From a virus, in IMG/VR virus record IMGVR_UViG_3300022538_000217, positions 1 through 38,863 of that record: a stretch of DNA of 38,863 bases, one strand, 5' to 3'. Shown here piece by piece: positions 28,042 through 35,134 of the stretch. The number at the start of each line of letters is the position of its first letter. Positions within the stretch are counted from its first letter, which is position 1. Under the pieces are notes generated by a model. The model was not told where the DNA came from and searched no databases. It was given only the letters and a program-made list of their open reading frames with translations. The position numbers and the translations under genes are program-made.

Positions 28042-28752
28042 ATGGGTAGTAAACTAAAATACACAGATGACCTTCCAGTTTATATGGCAGGACTAACAAA
28101 CATTAAGAACGCTAACTCAGGACAGTACCAGTGGTTGTGGGAGAATGGTTGTGTACATCGCCATAGGTACAGTCGGCATTTTAGTTGTTTCTTAAAGAAG
28201 TATGGTATTGAAGAGCGTATTTTATTTGTAGATATTGAAACAAGTAATCTTAAAGCTAATTTTGGAATTGTATTATGTTGGTGTGGGCTTGCGGATAATG
28301 GTACATTATATCAGGATTGGCTTACCAAGAAGGATGTGTTATCGGGTACGGAAGATAAACGAGTGGTTAGTACTTGTATTGAAACTATGCAATCATTCGA
28401 TAGGGTAGTGGGTCACTACAGTACATACTTTGACATTCCGTTCTTAAGAACCCGTGCCTTAATACACGGTGTAAAGTTCCCAGAAGTAGGCACGTTGCTT
28501 CATACAGATGTCTGGCGTATGGCTAAGACCAAGTTGTGTTTACATTCTAATAGGCAAGATGTAATAGCTGAATCTTTGTATGGTAAAACAGTTAAGACGA
28601 GGATTTCCCACCCACATTGGAGGCAGGCTATGATGGGGAATGAGAAGTCTTGTATGCAAGTGCTCGACCATTGTCAGAAAGATGTTCAAGACTTAAAGAA
28701 AAACTATTACTCTTTGTTGCCATATTGCAGGATACTTAAAAGTTCTATATAG
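28042..28752 (+). CDS. DEDDh 3'-5' exonuclease (RNase H-like)
   Basis: 236 residues. Exo I: LFVDIETSNL (Asp64, Glu66); Exo II: VVGHYSTYFDIPFL (Asp131); Exo III: DHCQKDVQDL (His210, Asp214). All four catalytic acids and the DEDDh histidine are present. The long N-terminal extension (1-58) is aromatic and basic. A second, shorter exonuclease domain belongs to the split DNA polymerase at 32101. It may proofread, process ends or degrade RNA. Confidence 0.85.
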   Translation: MGSKLKYTDDLPVYMAGLTNIKNANSGQYQWLWENGCVHRHRYSRHFSCFLKKYGIEERILFVDIETSNLKANFGIVLCWCGLADNGTLYQDWLTKKDVLSGTEDKRVVSTCIETMQSFDRVVGHYSTYFDIPFLRTRALIHGVKFPEVGTLLHTDVWRMAKTKLCLHSNRQDVIAESLYGKTVKTRISHPHWRQAMMGNEKSCMQVLDHCQKDVQDLKKNYYSLLPYCRILKSSI

Positions 28753-28762
28753 GAGTAATATA

Positions 28763-29002
28763 ATGGCATTAAATGTTTGGGACTGTGATTACTTTCCTGG
28801 AAAGGATGAGAAGATGAAAGAATTTAAGAAATGGAATCTAAAACAATCAAATGATATATTACAAAATAATCACAGGTTGTACGCTTATGTTGATGAAGAA
28901 AGAAAGCGTACTTGGAAAGCAGCTTTAGAGTGGATAAAATATGCGGGTGTATTAGAACCAGGTTTAGCTAATGATTTAATTGATGAAGAGTTAAAGGAAT
29001 AG
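28763..29002 (+). CDS. Hypothetical protein, WxAALEWI family
   Basis: 79 residues. Aromatic, acidic N-terminus, then TWKAALEWIKYAG and IDEELKE at the end. Paralogue of 8171-8386 and of 29733-29951. AGGAG precedes the ATG. Function unknown. Confidence 0.7.
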   Translation: MALNVWDCDYFPGKDEKMKEFKKWNLKQSNDILQNNHRLYAYVDEERKRTWKAALEWIKYAGVLEPGLANDLIDEELKE

Positions 29003-29006
29003 TATT

Positions 29007-29579
29007 ATGAGTAAAAACTGTAGTGTTTGCGGCAAAACATTTCCATCTACTACAGAATACTTTTATAAATGTAGAAACAGGTTACGGGGACAATGTAAAT
29101 TATGCTACAAAATAAAACGTGATGAATATAGACACGGGCACATGGACAAGTATAATCAGTGGGCTAAAAACAGATATGACCCTGTAAAGCGTAAAGAATA
29201 TTATGGGAAAGTAAAGGAAGAAGTCTCCATTAAATATAAAAAAGATTATAAAAATAACCCCGAAAAATATTTGAAACGCTGCCGCAGATATAAACAAACT
29301 ACTGTAGGATATTTACGTAGTATTTATGAGGCTATACAAACCCGTACATCTAATCCTAAATGTGACAGTTATAGTTGGTATGCTTCAAGGAGTATAGAAT
29401 GTATATTCAAAAGCCCTACTGAGTTTGTAAAGTATTGTTTGAAAACTTTTACTGATGTTAATTTTATAGGAAGTGAATGTCACAGAATTGATAACACTAA
29501 AGGCTATGAGCCTGGGAATATTATTTTTATTAGTAAAGGAGAGCATTATGCAATTCACAAGCAGCAGAGGTTATGCTGA
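29007..29579 (+). CDS. HNH-type homing endonuclease
   Basis: 190 residues with an N-terminal zinc finger (CSVC...CKLC), a Lys/Tyr-rich helical middle, and a C-terminal nuclease-like segment (SECHRIDNTKGYEPGNIIFI, then HYAIH). The H-R-I-D...G-Y-x-P-x-N signature is the His-Me finger core. It overlaps the start of the next gene by 32 bases, similar to the terL endonuclease. Probably a mobile, freestanding endonuclease. Confidence 0.75.
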   Translation: MSKNCSVCGKTFPSTTEYFYKCRNRLRGQCKLCYKIKRDEYRHGHMDKYNQWAKNRYDPVKRKEYYGKVKEEVSIKYKKDYKNNPEKYLKRCRRYKQTTVGYLRSIYEAIQTRTSNPKCDSYSWYASRSIECIFKSPTEFVKYCLKTFTDVNFIGSECHRIDNTKGYEPGNIIFISKGEHYAIHKQQRLC

Positions 29580-29736
29580 TTTCTGCCTTTACTGTACAGG
29601 CAACAAGGTAAAAGATATTCGTGAGTGTGATGATAAGGCTTGTCCATTCTATCCATTTCGTAGGGGCGGCCTCGAAAAAGAAGTTGAGAAAGAAATATGT
29701 CAGAAGATATTAAAGGAAACGGGGGTGTTACAATGA
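29548..29736 (+). CDS. Small Cys-rich phage protein (62 aa)
   Basis: AAAGGAG lies before ATG 29548, inside the end of the endonuclease gene. Sequence has CLYCTGNKVKDIRECDDKAC and PFYPFRRGG, then an acidic helix. This is a recurrent small phage protein with four conserved cysteines, so a zinc ribbon is likely. Function unknown. Confidence 0.7.
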   Translation: MQFTSSRGYADFCLYCTGNKVKDIRECDDKACPFYPFRRGGLEKEVEKEICQKILKETGVLQ

Positions 29737-29951
29737 TGGGATTTAATGAATGGTACAATAATATAGAACAAGAGTATCCTCTCTATCAAGACAAGGATGG
29801 GTATAATATAGGAAATACCAGGGCGTTAAAGGTGGGTTGGAAGGCTGCTATGGAATTGATATTAACTACATTCAAATGCAATCTTGCTGCTGAGGACGGT
29901 GAGTTAGTTGATGTTTATAAAATGATAGAGAAAGAATTAAAGGAGGAGTAG
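29733..29951 (+). CDS. Hypothetical protein, WxAAMELI family
   Basis: 72 residues from ATG 29733 (the next codon is also ATG). N-terminal MMGFNEWYNNIEQ, then RALKVGWKAAMELILTTF and IEKELKEE. Paralogue of 8171-8386 and 28763-29002. The start overlaps the previous stop as ATGA. Function unknown. Confidence 0.7.
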   Translation: MMGFNEWYNNIEQEYPLYQDKDGYNIGNTRALKVGWKAAMELILTTFKCNLAAEDGELVDVYKMIEKELKEE

Positions 29952-29953
29952 AT

Positions 29954-30301
29954 ATGCGGGAATTTGAAAGTGGGGCAACAAGAGATACTGTAGAAGATAA
30001 ATTAAATTATATTAAAGCTCTATCTCCTATTGTAATACAGCGGTATGTAAAATACCTCGGAGAGCATAGAACACAAGCAGATGGGACAAAACGTGATTGG
30101 GATAATTGGAAGAAGGGGATACCTAAAGAAACTTATTTGGAAGGAGAGGACAGGCATCATCGGGCTGTATGGAAGTTACTTCAAGGCTATCCAGCTTTTG
30201 ATAATCATGGGCCTGTAACCTTGGAAGATTCCTTGTGTGGTGTAATCTTCAATTCAATGGGGATGCTTTTTGAAATTTTGGAAGGGAAGAAAGATGAATA
30301 A
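29954..30301 (+). CDS. DUF5664 / dATP-dGTP diphosphohydrolase-like protein
   Basis: 115 residues. Family pattern REFESGATRDTVEDKLNYIK, LSPIVIQRYVKYLGEHR, DNWKKGIPKETY, HHRAVWKLLQGY and EDSLCGVIFNSMGMLFEIL. The family is annotated as dATP/dGTP diphosphohydrolase, related to MazZ of phages with diaminopurine genomes. All-alpha fold with acidic metal-binding residues. No PurZ-like gene is visible here. GGAG precedes the ATG. Confidence 0.78.
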   Translation: MREFESGATRDTVEDKLNYIKALSPIVIQRYVKYLGEHRTQADGTKRDWDNWKKGIPKETYLEGEDRHHRAVWKLLQGYPAFDNHGPVTLEDSLCGVIFNSMGMLFEILEGKKDE

Positions 30302-30440
30302 AATTAAACTACTCTGTGCAGTATTACTAATAACATCTATGTTGGGTCTATCAGTGATAAATCTTACAAGTGGTGATTGGAAAACATTTGTGTTGGGTAT
30401 TTTGTACGCCGTAGCTAATATAATAATTTTTATAGTATAG
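30294..30440 (+). CDS. Two-helix small membrane protein (48 aa)
   Basis: MNKIKLLCAVLLITSMLGLS and FVLGILYAVANIIIFIV are hydrophobic helices with a short polar loop (NLTSGDWK). Start overlaps the end of the DUF5664 gene. It is followed by a lipoprotein gene with AGGAG. Function unknown. Confidence 0.6.
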   Translation: MNKIKLLCAVLLITSMLGLSVINLTSGDWKTFVLGILYAVANIIIFIV

Positions 30441-30448
30441 GAGATAAA

Positions 30449-30562
30449 ATGAATTGGAAAGCGTTTATAATATCGGCCATAGTAACAGCTATTATATCGG
30501 TTATTCTAATAGTTTGTTTATCAGGATGTGCCGGACAGGATTTGAGAAGAAAGCTACATTAA
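30449..30562 (+). CDS. Predicted lipoprotein, frameshifted or truncated (37 aa)
   Basis: AGGAG precedes ATG 30449. Long hydrophobic signal (AFIISAIVTAIISVILIVC) ending in lipobox LSGC with Cys27. The frame ends after GQDLRRKLH. In the -1 frame the sequence continues KKATLIPDSVGISFSQARYR to 30663. Either a frameshift mutation, a sequencing error or programmed -1 shift at the GAAGAAAG run would yield a 70-residue lipoprotein. Confidence 0.6.
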   Translation: MNWKAFIISAIVTAIISVILIVCLSGCAGQDLRRKLH

Positions 30563-30663
30563 TTCCTGATAGTGTGGGTATATCATTTAGTCAAGCAAGA
30601 TATAGAGAGGAAGATGCAGCTTATAGAGGATTTACAATTAATGCTCAATGGAACTTAAAATAA
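30541..30663 (+). pseudogene. Downstream -1 frame segment of the lipoprotein
   Basis: In the -1 frame relative to the lipoprotein, KKATLIPDSVGISFSQARYR and EEDAAYRGFTINAQWNLK have the balanced composition of a beta-strand domain and end just before the next ribosome binding site (AAAAGGGG). No start codon with a Shine-Dalgarno sequence serves this frame on its own. It most likely belongs to the lipoprotein. Confidence 0.5.
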
Positions 30664-30674
30664 AAGGGGTAGAA

Positions 30675-31103
30675 ATGAGTAATGAAATAAAAGTTTATAT
30701 ATCTCATAGTATTAGAGGTAAGATGGGAAATAATGCAACCAAAGAATATATGGACACTAATAACAAGAAAGCTATAGCGTTTGGTGATGCACTTGGTAGG
30801 GAGTTTCCAAACATAAGTTTTCACGTTCCAGGTGCTTATGAGGAATTTGTTGGGCCAGCTTACCGTAAGGGACATTTAACAGAGAAGCAGATATTAGATA
30901 TAGATTGTGACATTATTTCTAATGGTAGTTTTATTATTGTATTCTCACCAGATGATTTTATATCTAAAGGTATGAAGGTGGAAATAGATTACGCAGTAAA
31001 ACATAGTATTCCCATAATCTCTGCTGTGGACGGAAGTGATAAAGAATACTTTAATAAAATATGTTATGGCATAAATTGCCATTTAACAAGTATGATGAGG
31101 TAG
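30675..31103 (+). CDS. Nucleoside 2-deoxyribosyltransferase-like protein (DUF4406-like)
   Basis: 142 residues. VYISHSIRGKMG, FHVPGAYEEFVGPAYRKG, LTEKQILDIDCDIISNGSFI, and SKGMKVEIDYAVKHSIPI form the pattern of DUF4406/deoxyribosyltransferase-like proteins, with conserved acidic residues in the third block. Distant paralogue of 24975-25424. Possible nucleotide salvage or metabolite-cleaving role. AAAGGGG ribosome binding site. Confidence 0.75.
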   Translation: MSNEIKVYISHSIRGKMGNNATKEYMDTNNKKAIAFGDALGREFPNISFHVPGAYEEFVGPAYRKGHLTEKQILDIDCDIISNGSFIIVFSPDDFISKGMKVEIDYAVKHSIPIISAVDGSDKEYFNKICYGINCHLTSMMR

Positions 31104-31106
31104 ACT

Positions 31107-31796
31107 ATGAATAAACACTATCATAAGTATAAAGAAGGGTACAAAAAGCGTGCTACCAAATGGAGAAAAGAAAACCCTGAACAGGTTAAAGAAAATGGTT
31201 TGAAATATCGGCACGGAATATCTATAAAAGATTATGATAAGTTATTTAGGAGAATTTGGATGCTCCCTTTTCCAACTAAAAAATACCAAATAATTTATGC
31301 AGACCCTCCTTGGAATTTTAATTTTAAGAATAGAAAAGGATTAAGTACAGAAGCTAAAGAGGCTTTATATGAAACTATGAAGCCACAAGATATTCTTACC
31401 TTACCTATACAGTGTATAGCTGAGGATGATTGTGCTTTGTTTTTGTGGATTATGGACGCACAAATACAGCTTGGATTAGATGTAATCAGGGCTTGGGGGT
31501 TTACTTATAAAACTGTAGCGTTTACTTGGGTTAAATTAGCTAAAGTTAAATATCATTTTGGTGGTGGTAATTGGACACGTTCTAATCCCGAACAGTGTTT
31601 GTTAGCAACCAAAGGAAATATCAAACGAATATCGGCCTCAGTACGACAGCTTGTTATAGAACCACGAAGAGAACATAGTAGAAAGCCTGATAGGATACGA
31701 AGTGATATTGTTGAACTTCTTGGTAAGTTACCAAGAATAGAATTATTTGCTCGTCAACAAGTAGATGGGTGGGATGTGTGGGGAGATGAAATATGA
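31107..31796 (+). CDS. MT-A70-family adenine DNA methyltransferase with endonuclease VII-like N-terminus
   Basis: 229 residues. The catalytic motif is YADPPWNF (DPPW at 66-69); further segments LFLWIMDAQI, TWVKLAK, and PEQCLLATKGN, EPRREHSRKPD and IELFARQQVDGWDVWGDE are typical of MT-A70 N6-adenine methylases. Residues 1-50 instead resemble the helical lead-in of endonuclease VII proteins (WRKENPEQVKENGLKYRHGI, compare RKKNPEKYKIKDRESQLKKY in the terL endonuclease). This looks like a fusion. No partner restriction enzyme is adjacent, so it probably protects phage DNA. Confidence 0.85.
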   Translation: MNKHYHKYKEGYKKRATKWRKENPEQVKENGLKYRHGISIKDYDKLFRRIWMLPFPTKKYQIIYADPPWNFNFKNRKGLSTEAKEALYETMKPQDILTLPIQCIAEDDCALFLWIMDAQIQLGLDVIRAWGFTYKTVAFTWVKLAKVKYHFGGGNWTRSNPEQCLLATKGNIKRISASVRQLVIEPRREHSRKPDRIRSDIVELLGKLPRIELFARQQVDGWDVWGDEI

Positions 31797-31963
31797 AAAC
31801 ATTACTTGACACAAAATATGTAAAGATAGTTATTGATTTGAAATCTTGGGGGTTACCTTTACTTGTTGATTGGAGGCACAACGGTATAACACGACCTTAC
31901 TACATAGACTTCTTGTGTCTACATTTTGAGATGGGAAAAGACCCATATAATGAAAACCATTGA
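31793..31963 (+). CDS. Small protein (56 aa)
   Basis: MKTLLDTKYVKIVIDLKSWG, then hydrophobic/aromatic strands (LPLLVDWRHN, YYIDFLCLHFEMG). Start overlaps the methyltransferase stop, and its stop lies within the next gene's start. A small alpha/beta peptide of unknown function. Confidence 0.55.
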   Translation: MKTLLDTKYVKIVIDLKSWGLPLLVDWRHNGITRPYYIDFLCLHFEMGKDPYNENH

Positions 31964-32120
31964 CTTTACTATACCTACATATAGCAAAAAACAATTAAAG
32001 TGTTTTGATAATTATTGTCTTAAATACCACGATACGGGAGTTTATGTTTATAAATTTAGACAAAAAAAGATAGTGTATTGCAACTTTTGTAAGCGTAATT
32101 ATGGAGCAAACAATAATTAA
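31950..32120 (+). CDS. Zinc-finger miniprotein (56 aa)
   Basis: MKTIDFTIPTYSKKQLKCFD followed by NYCLKYHD and YCNFCKRNYG. Cysteines and a histidine could form one zinc site. It overlaps the preceding gene by 14 and the polymerase exonuclease start by 20 bases. Function unknown. Confidence 0.6.
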   Translation: MKTIDFTIPTYSKKQLKCFDNYCLKYHDTGVYVYKFRQKKIVYCNFCKRNYGANNN

Positions 32121-32391
32121 AACCCCAAATGATTTTCGAGATTGGTGTAGTAACCTCAAGAGTATATGGGTATTAGATACTGAGACTACATCTCTTGATT
32201 GGTTAGACCTTGAGATTATAGGCTTCTCAATCTGTGATGGTTCTCAAGCATGTTATGTGGACATCAAGAGGAGGTACAAGAAAGGGTTGTTGATGATTCT
32301 GGATTACTATTTATCAGAGGCTAAGATGGTGGTTATGCACAATACCCCCTATGATATGATGTCACTTAGAAAGGAAGGGATAGAAATATGA
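32101..32391 (+). CDS. Family A DNA polymerase, 3'-5' exonuclease part (split gene)
   Basis: 96 residues that match the N-terminal part of a Pol I-type proofreading domain: Exo I WVLDTETTSLDW (Asp26, Glu28) and Exo II VVMHNTPYDMM (Asn81, Asp85). The frame stops after RKEGIEI. The Exo III tyrosine and aspartate (YATED) are found at residues 54-58 of the polymerase frame that starts at 32555. The two parts are separated by a 55-codon membrane-protein gene. They must associate in trans for proofreading. Confidence 0.88.
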   Translation: MEQTIIKTPNDFRDWCSNLKSIWVLDTETTSLDWLDLEIIGFSICDGSQACYVDIKRRYKKGLLMILDYYLSEAKMVVMHNTPYDMMSLRKEGIEI

Positions 32392-32555
32392 CTTATATTA
32401 TACTATATTTTCTAATAGGTATAATATTTGCTGTTATTAGCAGGCTACATGATAAAGAACCTTATCCTCTTTATTTGCTACTTGCAATAGTAATTATGTG
32501 GCCGTTTTTTATATTAATGCTTATAATATATTTTATAGAGCATATTGAAATATAA
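32388..32555 (+). CDS. Small membrane protein inserted in the DNA polymerase gene (55 aa)
   Basis: Two hydrophobic helices, YIILYFLIGIIFAVISRL and LYLLLAIVIMWPFFILMLII, with a short polar loop (HDKEPYP). It is fitted exactly between the exonuclease and polymerase frames, with ATGA at the front and TAATG at the back and GGAAGGG before its ATG. Its last residues (HIEI) and those of the exonuclease (GIEI) come from near-identical 12-base sequences. Nothing in it resembles a nuclease or intein. Confidence 0.65.
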   Translation: MTYIILYFLIGIIFAVISRLHDKEPYPLYLLLAIVIMWPFFILMLIIYFIEHIEI

Positions 32556-34084
32556 TGCCCCTAATCTTCGACACCCTCACTTCGTCACATCTTTTGAACG
32601 AGCTACTGCCTGAGAACGGGCTAAAATACCTAACTCGTACTCAACTCCATAGAGAAGTGACAGAATATAAAGACGCCATACAGTATGGTACTGATAGTTT
32701 GGAATTTGCTAAGTATGCCACAGAAGATGCAATTAATACTTATGATTTATATAAGCTACAGTCACCCCAGATAGAAAAAGAAGGCTTGCATCATCTTGCT
32801 TATGACATTGAATTCCCGTTCCAGAGAGCATTGATGTACCTTGCAATAAATGGGATACGAGCAGACGTAAGTGCTGCAAAGACAATGAGATACGAAGTGC
32901 AGCATCTCTTTTACGAGATAGAAAATGAACTATTAAATATATTTGGTGGGAAGTATGTTACGACTATTACACCACGAAGTCGAGTGGTGTCGTGTACCCC
33001 AAGTATTAATTTTAATAGTTCGCAACAAGTTGTTCCCCTGATAGAAGGATTGGGCTTCCCAATATATGAGAGGAGTAAAAAAGAGAAGAAGAAGTCTTGG
33101 AATAAACAAAGTAAGAATAGACTGAAAGGCAAACATTATGCAATAGACTTGTTGATTAAGTTAGGGGTTGTGGAGAAATTACTTAATGGGTTCCTTGTGC
33201 CATTTGGAGGTTTTGTAGATGATGATGGACGTATTCGTTGTAGCTTTCATAACACTGTGTGTGTTACTGGTCGCTTATCTTGCTCTAAGCCTAATATCGA
33301 GCAACTTCCTAAGAATAATAGTATTGCTAATATTAGGAATTTGTTTATTGCTGAACCTGGCAATGTTATTATAGTAGCAGATTACAGCGGTCAAGAAGTA
33401 AGGATAATGGCTCAGGAGAGTGGTGACACCAACCTAAAAAGTGCACTACGAAAAGGTTATGATGTTCATTTGGCTACAGCCAACGAGATGCACAACTTGA
33501 ACATATCTGCTCTTGGCCTGACTGATAAGACAGAGGAACACAGTGTTGCAAAGACGAAGTATAAGACTCAACGTGATGACTGCAAATGTGTGGTGTTTGG
33601 TACAGCATATGGTAAGTCAGCTTATGGGTTTTCCAGGGACTTTTCCTGTTCAGAGAAAGAGGCACAAGCGTTCATAGATAAGTTTTTCGCCCAGTACCCA
33701 GGGCTTAGACGGGCTATTGAGAAAACCAGAGAGCAGGTATATAAGCACGGGTTCGTTAAGAATATGTCAGGGCGAAAGAGGAGATTTCCTGACTTTCATA
33801 AGTTAAACAAATGGGGTAAGGAGAGGTGTTATAGAATGGCCTTCAATTTTAAGATACAGGGCTTCGCTGCTGATGTTACCAAACGAGCAGCAGCAAATGT
33901 AATACAAAATAATAAACTGCGGCTAATAAACATAATCCATGACGAATTAGTAATTGAAACATCTAAAGCTTACGCAGAAGAAGGAATGGAATATGTAAGG
34001 CAAGCAATGATTAAAGCACTTCCTATATTCCTACCCTGGGACATTGATATAGGATGTGGAGAGAGGTATGGTGACTGTAGATGA
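32555..34084 (+). CDS. Family A DNA polymerase, polymerase domain (split gene)
   Basis: 509 residues. Starts PLIFDTLTSSHLLNELLP, the normal continuation after Exo II, and contains Exo III YATED. The palm and finger motifs are complete: motif A VADYSGQEVRI (Asp276), motif B RDDCKCVVFGTAYGKSAYGF (Arg340, Lys344, Tyr352) and motif C NIIHDELVIE (His462, Asp463, Glu464). It replicates the phage genome. No 5' nuclease domain is visible. Ribosome binding before the ATG is weak, so coupling to the small membrane gene is likely. Confidence 0.92.
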   Translation: MPLIFDTLTSSHLLNELLPENGLKYLTRTQLHREVTEYKDAIQYGTDSLEFAKYATEDAINTYDLYKLQSPQIEKEGLHHLAYDIEFPFQRALMYLAINGIRADVSAAKTMRYEVQHLFYEIENELLNIFGGKYVTTITPRSRVVSCTPSINFNSSQQVVPLIEGLGFPIYERSKKEKKKSWNKQSKNRLKGKHYAIDLLIKLGVVEKLLNGFLVPFGGFVDDDGRIRCSFHNTVCVTGRLSCSKPNIEQLPKNNSIANIRNLFIAEPGNVIIVADYSGQEVRIMAQESGDTNLKSALRKGYDVHLATANEMHNLNISALGLTDKTEEHSVAKTKYKTQRDDCKCVVFGTAYGKSAYGFSRDFSCSEKEAQAFIDKFFAQYPGLRRAIEKTREQVYKHGFVKNMSGRKRRFPDFHKLNKWGKERCYRMAFNFKIQGFAADVTKRAAANVIQNNKLRLINIIHDELVIETSKAYAEEGMEYVRQAMIKALPIFLPWDIDIGCGERYGDCR

Positions 34085-34221
34085 GGTATATTAAACTGAC
34101 ACAGTTGAAATGGGCGTATGTAGATGATGAAGATTATATGGCCTCACAACAAGCAGAAAAGGAGTTAATGGAAGACAGAAAAAAATATCCTTTGTTCTTT
34201 CTTAAAGAGGGAATAGTATAA
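34081..34221 (+). CDS. Small acidic protein (46 aa)
   Basis: MRYIKLTQLKWAYVDDEDYM, then a helix (QQAEKELMEDRKKYPLFFLK). Start overlaps the polymerase stop as ATGA. Function unknown. Confidence 0.55.
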   Translation: MRYIKLTQLKWAYVDDEDYMASQQAEKELMEDRKKYPLFFLKEGIV

Positions 34222-34222
34222 T

Positions 34223-34324
34223 ATGGAAACACTTAAAAGCTTTTTAATAATAGTGGTAATGATTTGGATTGTATACCGAATCTTTATATTGACCAAACGA
34301 ATTATGAGAGGGTGGAAAAGATGA
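34223..34324 (+). CDS. Single-pass small membrane protein (33 aa)
   Basis: METLKSFLIIVVMIWIVYRI is hydrophobic, with a basic end (TKRIMRGWKR). Stop and next start overlap as ATGA. A probable inner-membrane peptide of unknown function. Confidence 0.5.
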   Translation: METLKSFLIIVVMIWIVYRIFILTKRIMRGWKR

Positions 34325-34653
34325 ACACAGAAGAAGCATTGAGAGATTATATATTAGAACTTGAAGCCGAAAACCATAAATTAAAACTAACTATGCAACT
34401 TCACGCAGGGGACTGTTGTAGTCTTAACAATGAAGTTGAATTATTCAAAGGTCACTGGGACGATGCTGAGGATAGATGTGCAGAACTTGAGAAAGAGAGT
34501 AAAGACTTGAGGAACTTCTTAAGCGATTGGGATGGTCACGATTCAGATTGTGGTAGAAATAGGAAAGGATTTGAAGGTTGTGATGAAACAATGTTTAATT
34601 GTGACTGTGGTTATACAAAAGCAAAACGAAAGGTTTTGGAGAGTATAAAATGA
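34321..34653 (+). CDS. Coiled-coil protein with Cys-rich end (110 aa)
   Basis: N-terminal coiled coil (MNTEEALRDYILELEAENHK, then AELEKESKDLRNFLSDW) and a C-terminal CGRN..CDET..CDCGY segment with cysteines and histidines (GHDSDC) able to bind zinc. Stop overlaps the DUF4326 gene start. This resembles small phage Ea-type coiled-coil proteins. Function unknown. Confidence 0.7.
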   Translation: MNTEEALRDYILELEAENHKLKLTMQLHAGDCCSLNNEVELFKGHWDDAEDRCAELEKESKDLRNFLSDWDGHDSDCGRNRKGFEGCDETMFNCDCGYTKAKRKVLESIK

Positions 34654-34955
34654 AAACCACCCTAATAAACTATAGAACATACAATTTAGATAGGTCAGCG
34701 AAGCTTGCAGGCAAGGCCTCTAAAGTAACACCCATTGATAGAAGGAGTATATTTGGTAATCCATTTCCTTTAAGTAAGTATAGCAGAGAAGATTCTATTC
34801 TTCAATATTCCATATGGTTTTATAGACAATTAGAGTTTCGTCCAGAGTTTGTTGAAGCAGTTAAAAATCTAAAAGGTTGCACCCTTGGGTGCTGGTGTGT
34901 ACCTAAGCCGTGTCACGGGGATGTAATCATAAAGTACTTGGAGGGTTTAGAATGA
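34650..34955 (+). CDS. DUF4326-family protein
   Basis: 101 residues. Signature RRSIFGNPFPLSKYSREDSI and LKGCTLGCWCVPKPCHGDVI, the family-specific GNPF and LxCWCxPxxCHGD motifs. The cysteines and His are candidates for a metal or nucleotide site. The family is widespread in phages and unexplained. Confidence 0.82.
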   Translation: MKTTLINYRTYNLDRSAKLAGKASKVTPIDRRSIFGNPFPLSKYSREDSILQYSIWFYRQLEFRPEFVEAVKNLKGCTLGCWCVPKPCHGDVIIKYLEGLE

Positions 34956-35134
34956 AAGATAAAACAAAAACTTGCAATAATTGCTATTTCTGTGAAGAAC
35001 AAAAATGTTTTGTCAAAAACTGTAAAATAAAAACATACAAAGAAAACTGCATATATTGGACAGAAAAATCAGAGAACCTTAATCAAAGTTATAACCATTG
35101 TTATAAGTGCCCCAAGAGTAATACTCCACGCTAA
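34952..35134 (+). CDS. Cysteine-rich small protein (60 aa)
   Basis: MKDKTKTCNNCYFCEEQKCF, then VKNCKIK, ENCIYWTE and HCYKCPKS. Ten cysteines suggest two zinc sites. It is the last rightward gene and overlaps by 66 bases, tail to tail, with the leftward gene at 35069-35236. GGAGGG precedes the ATG. Confidence 0.65.
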   Translation: MKDKTKTCNNCYFCEEQKCFVKNCKIKTYKENCIYWTEKSENLNQSYNHCYKCPKSNTPR

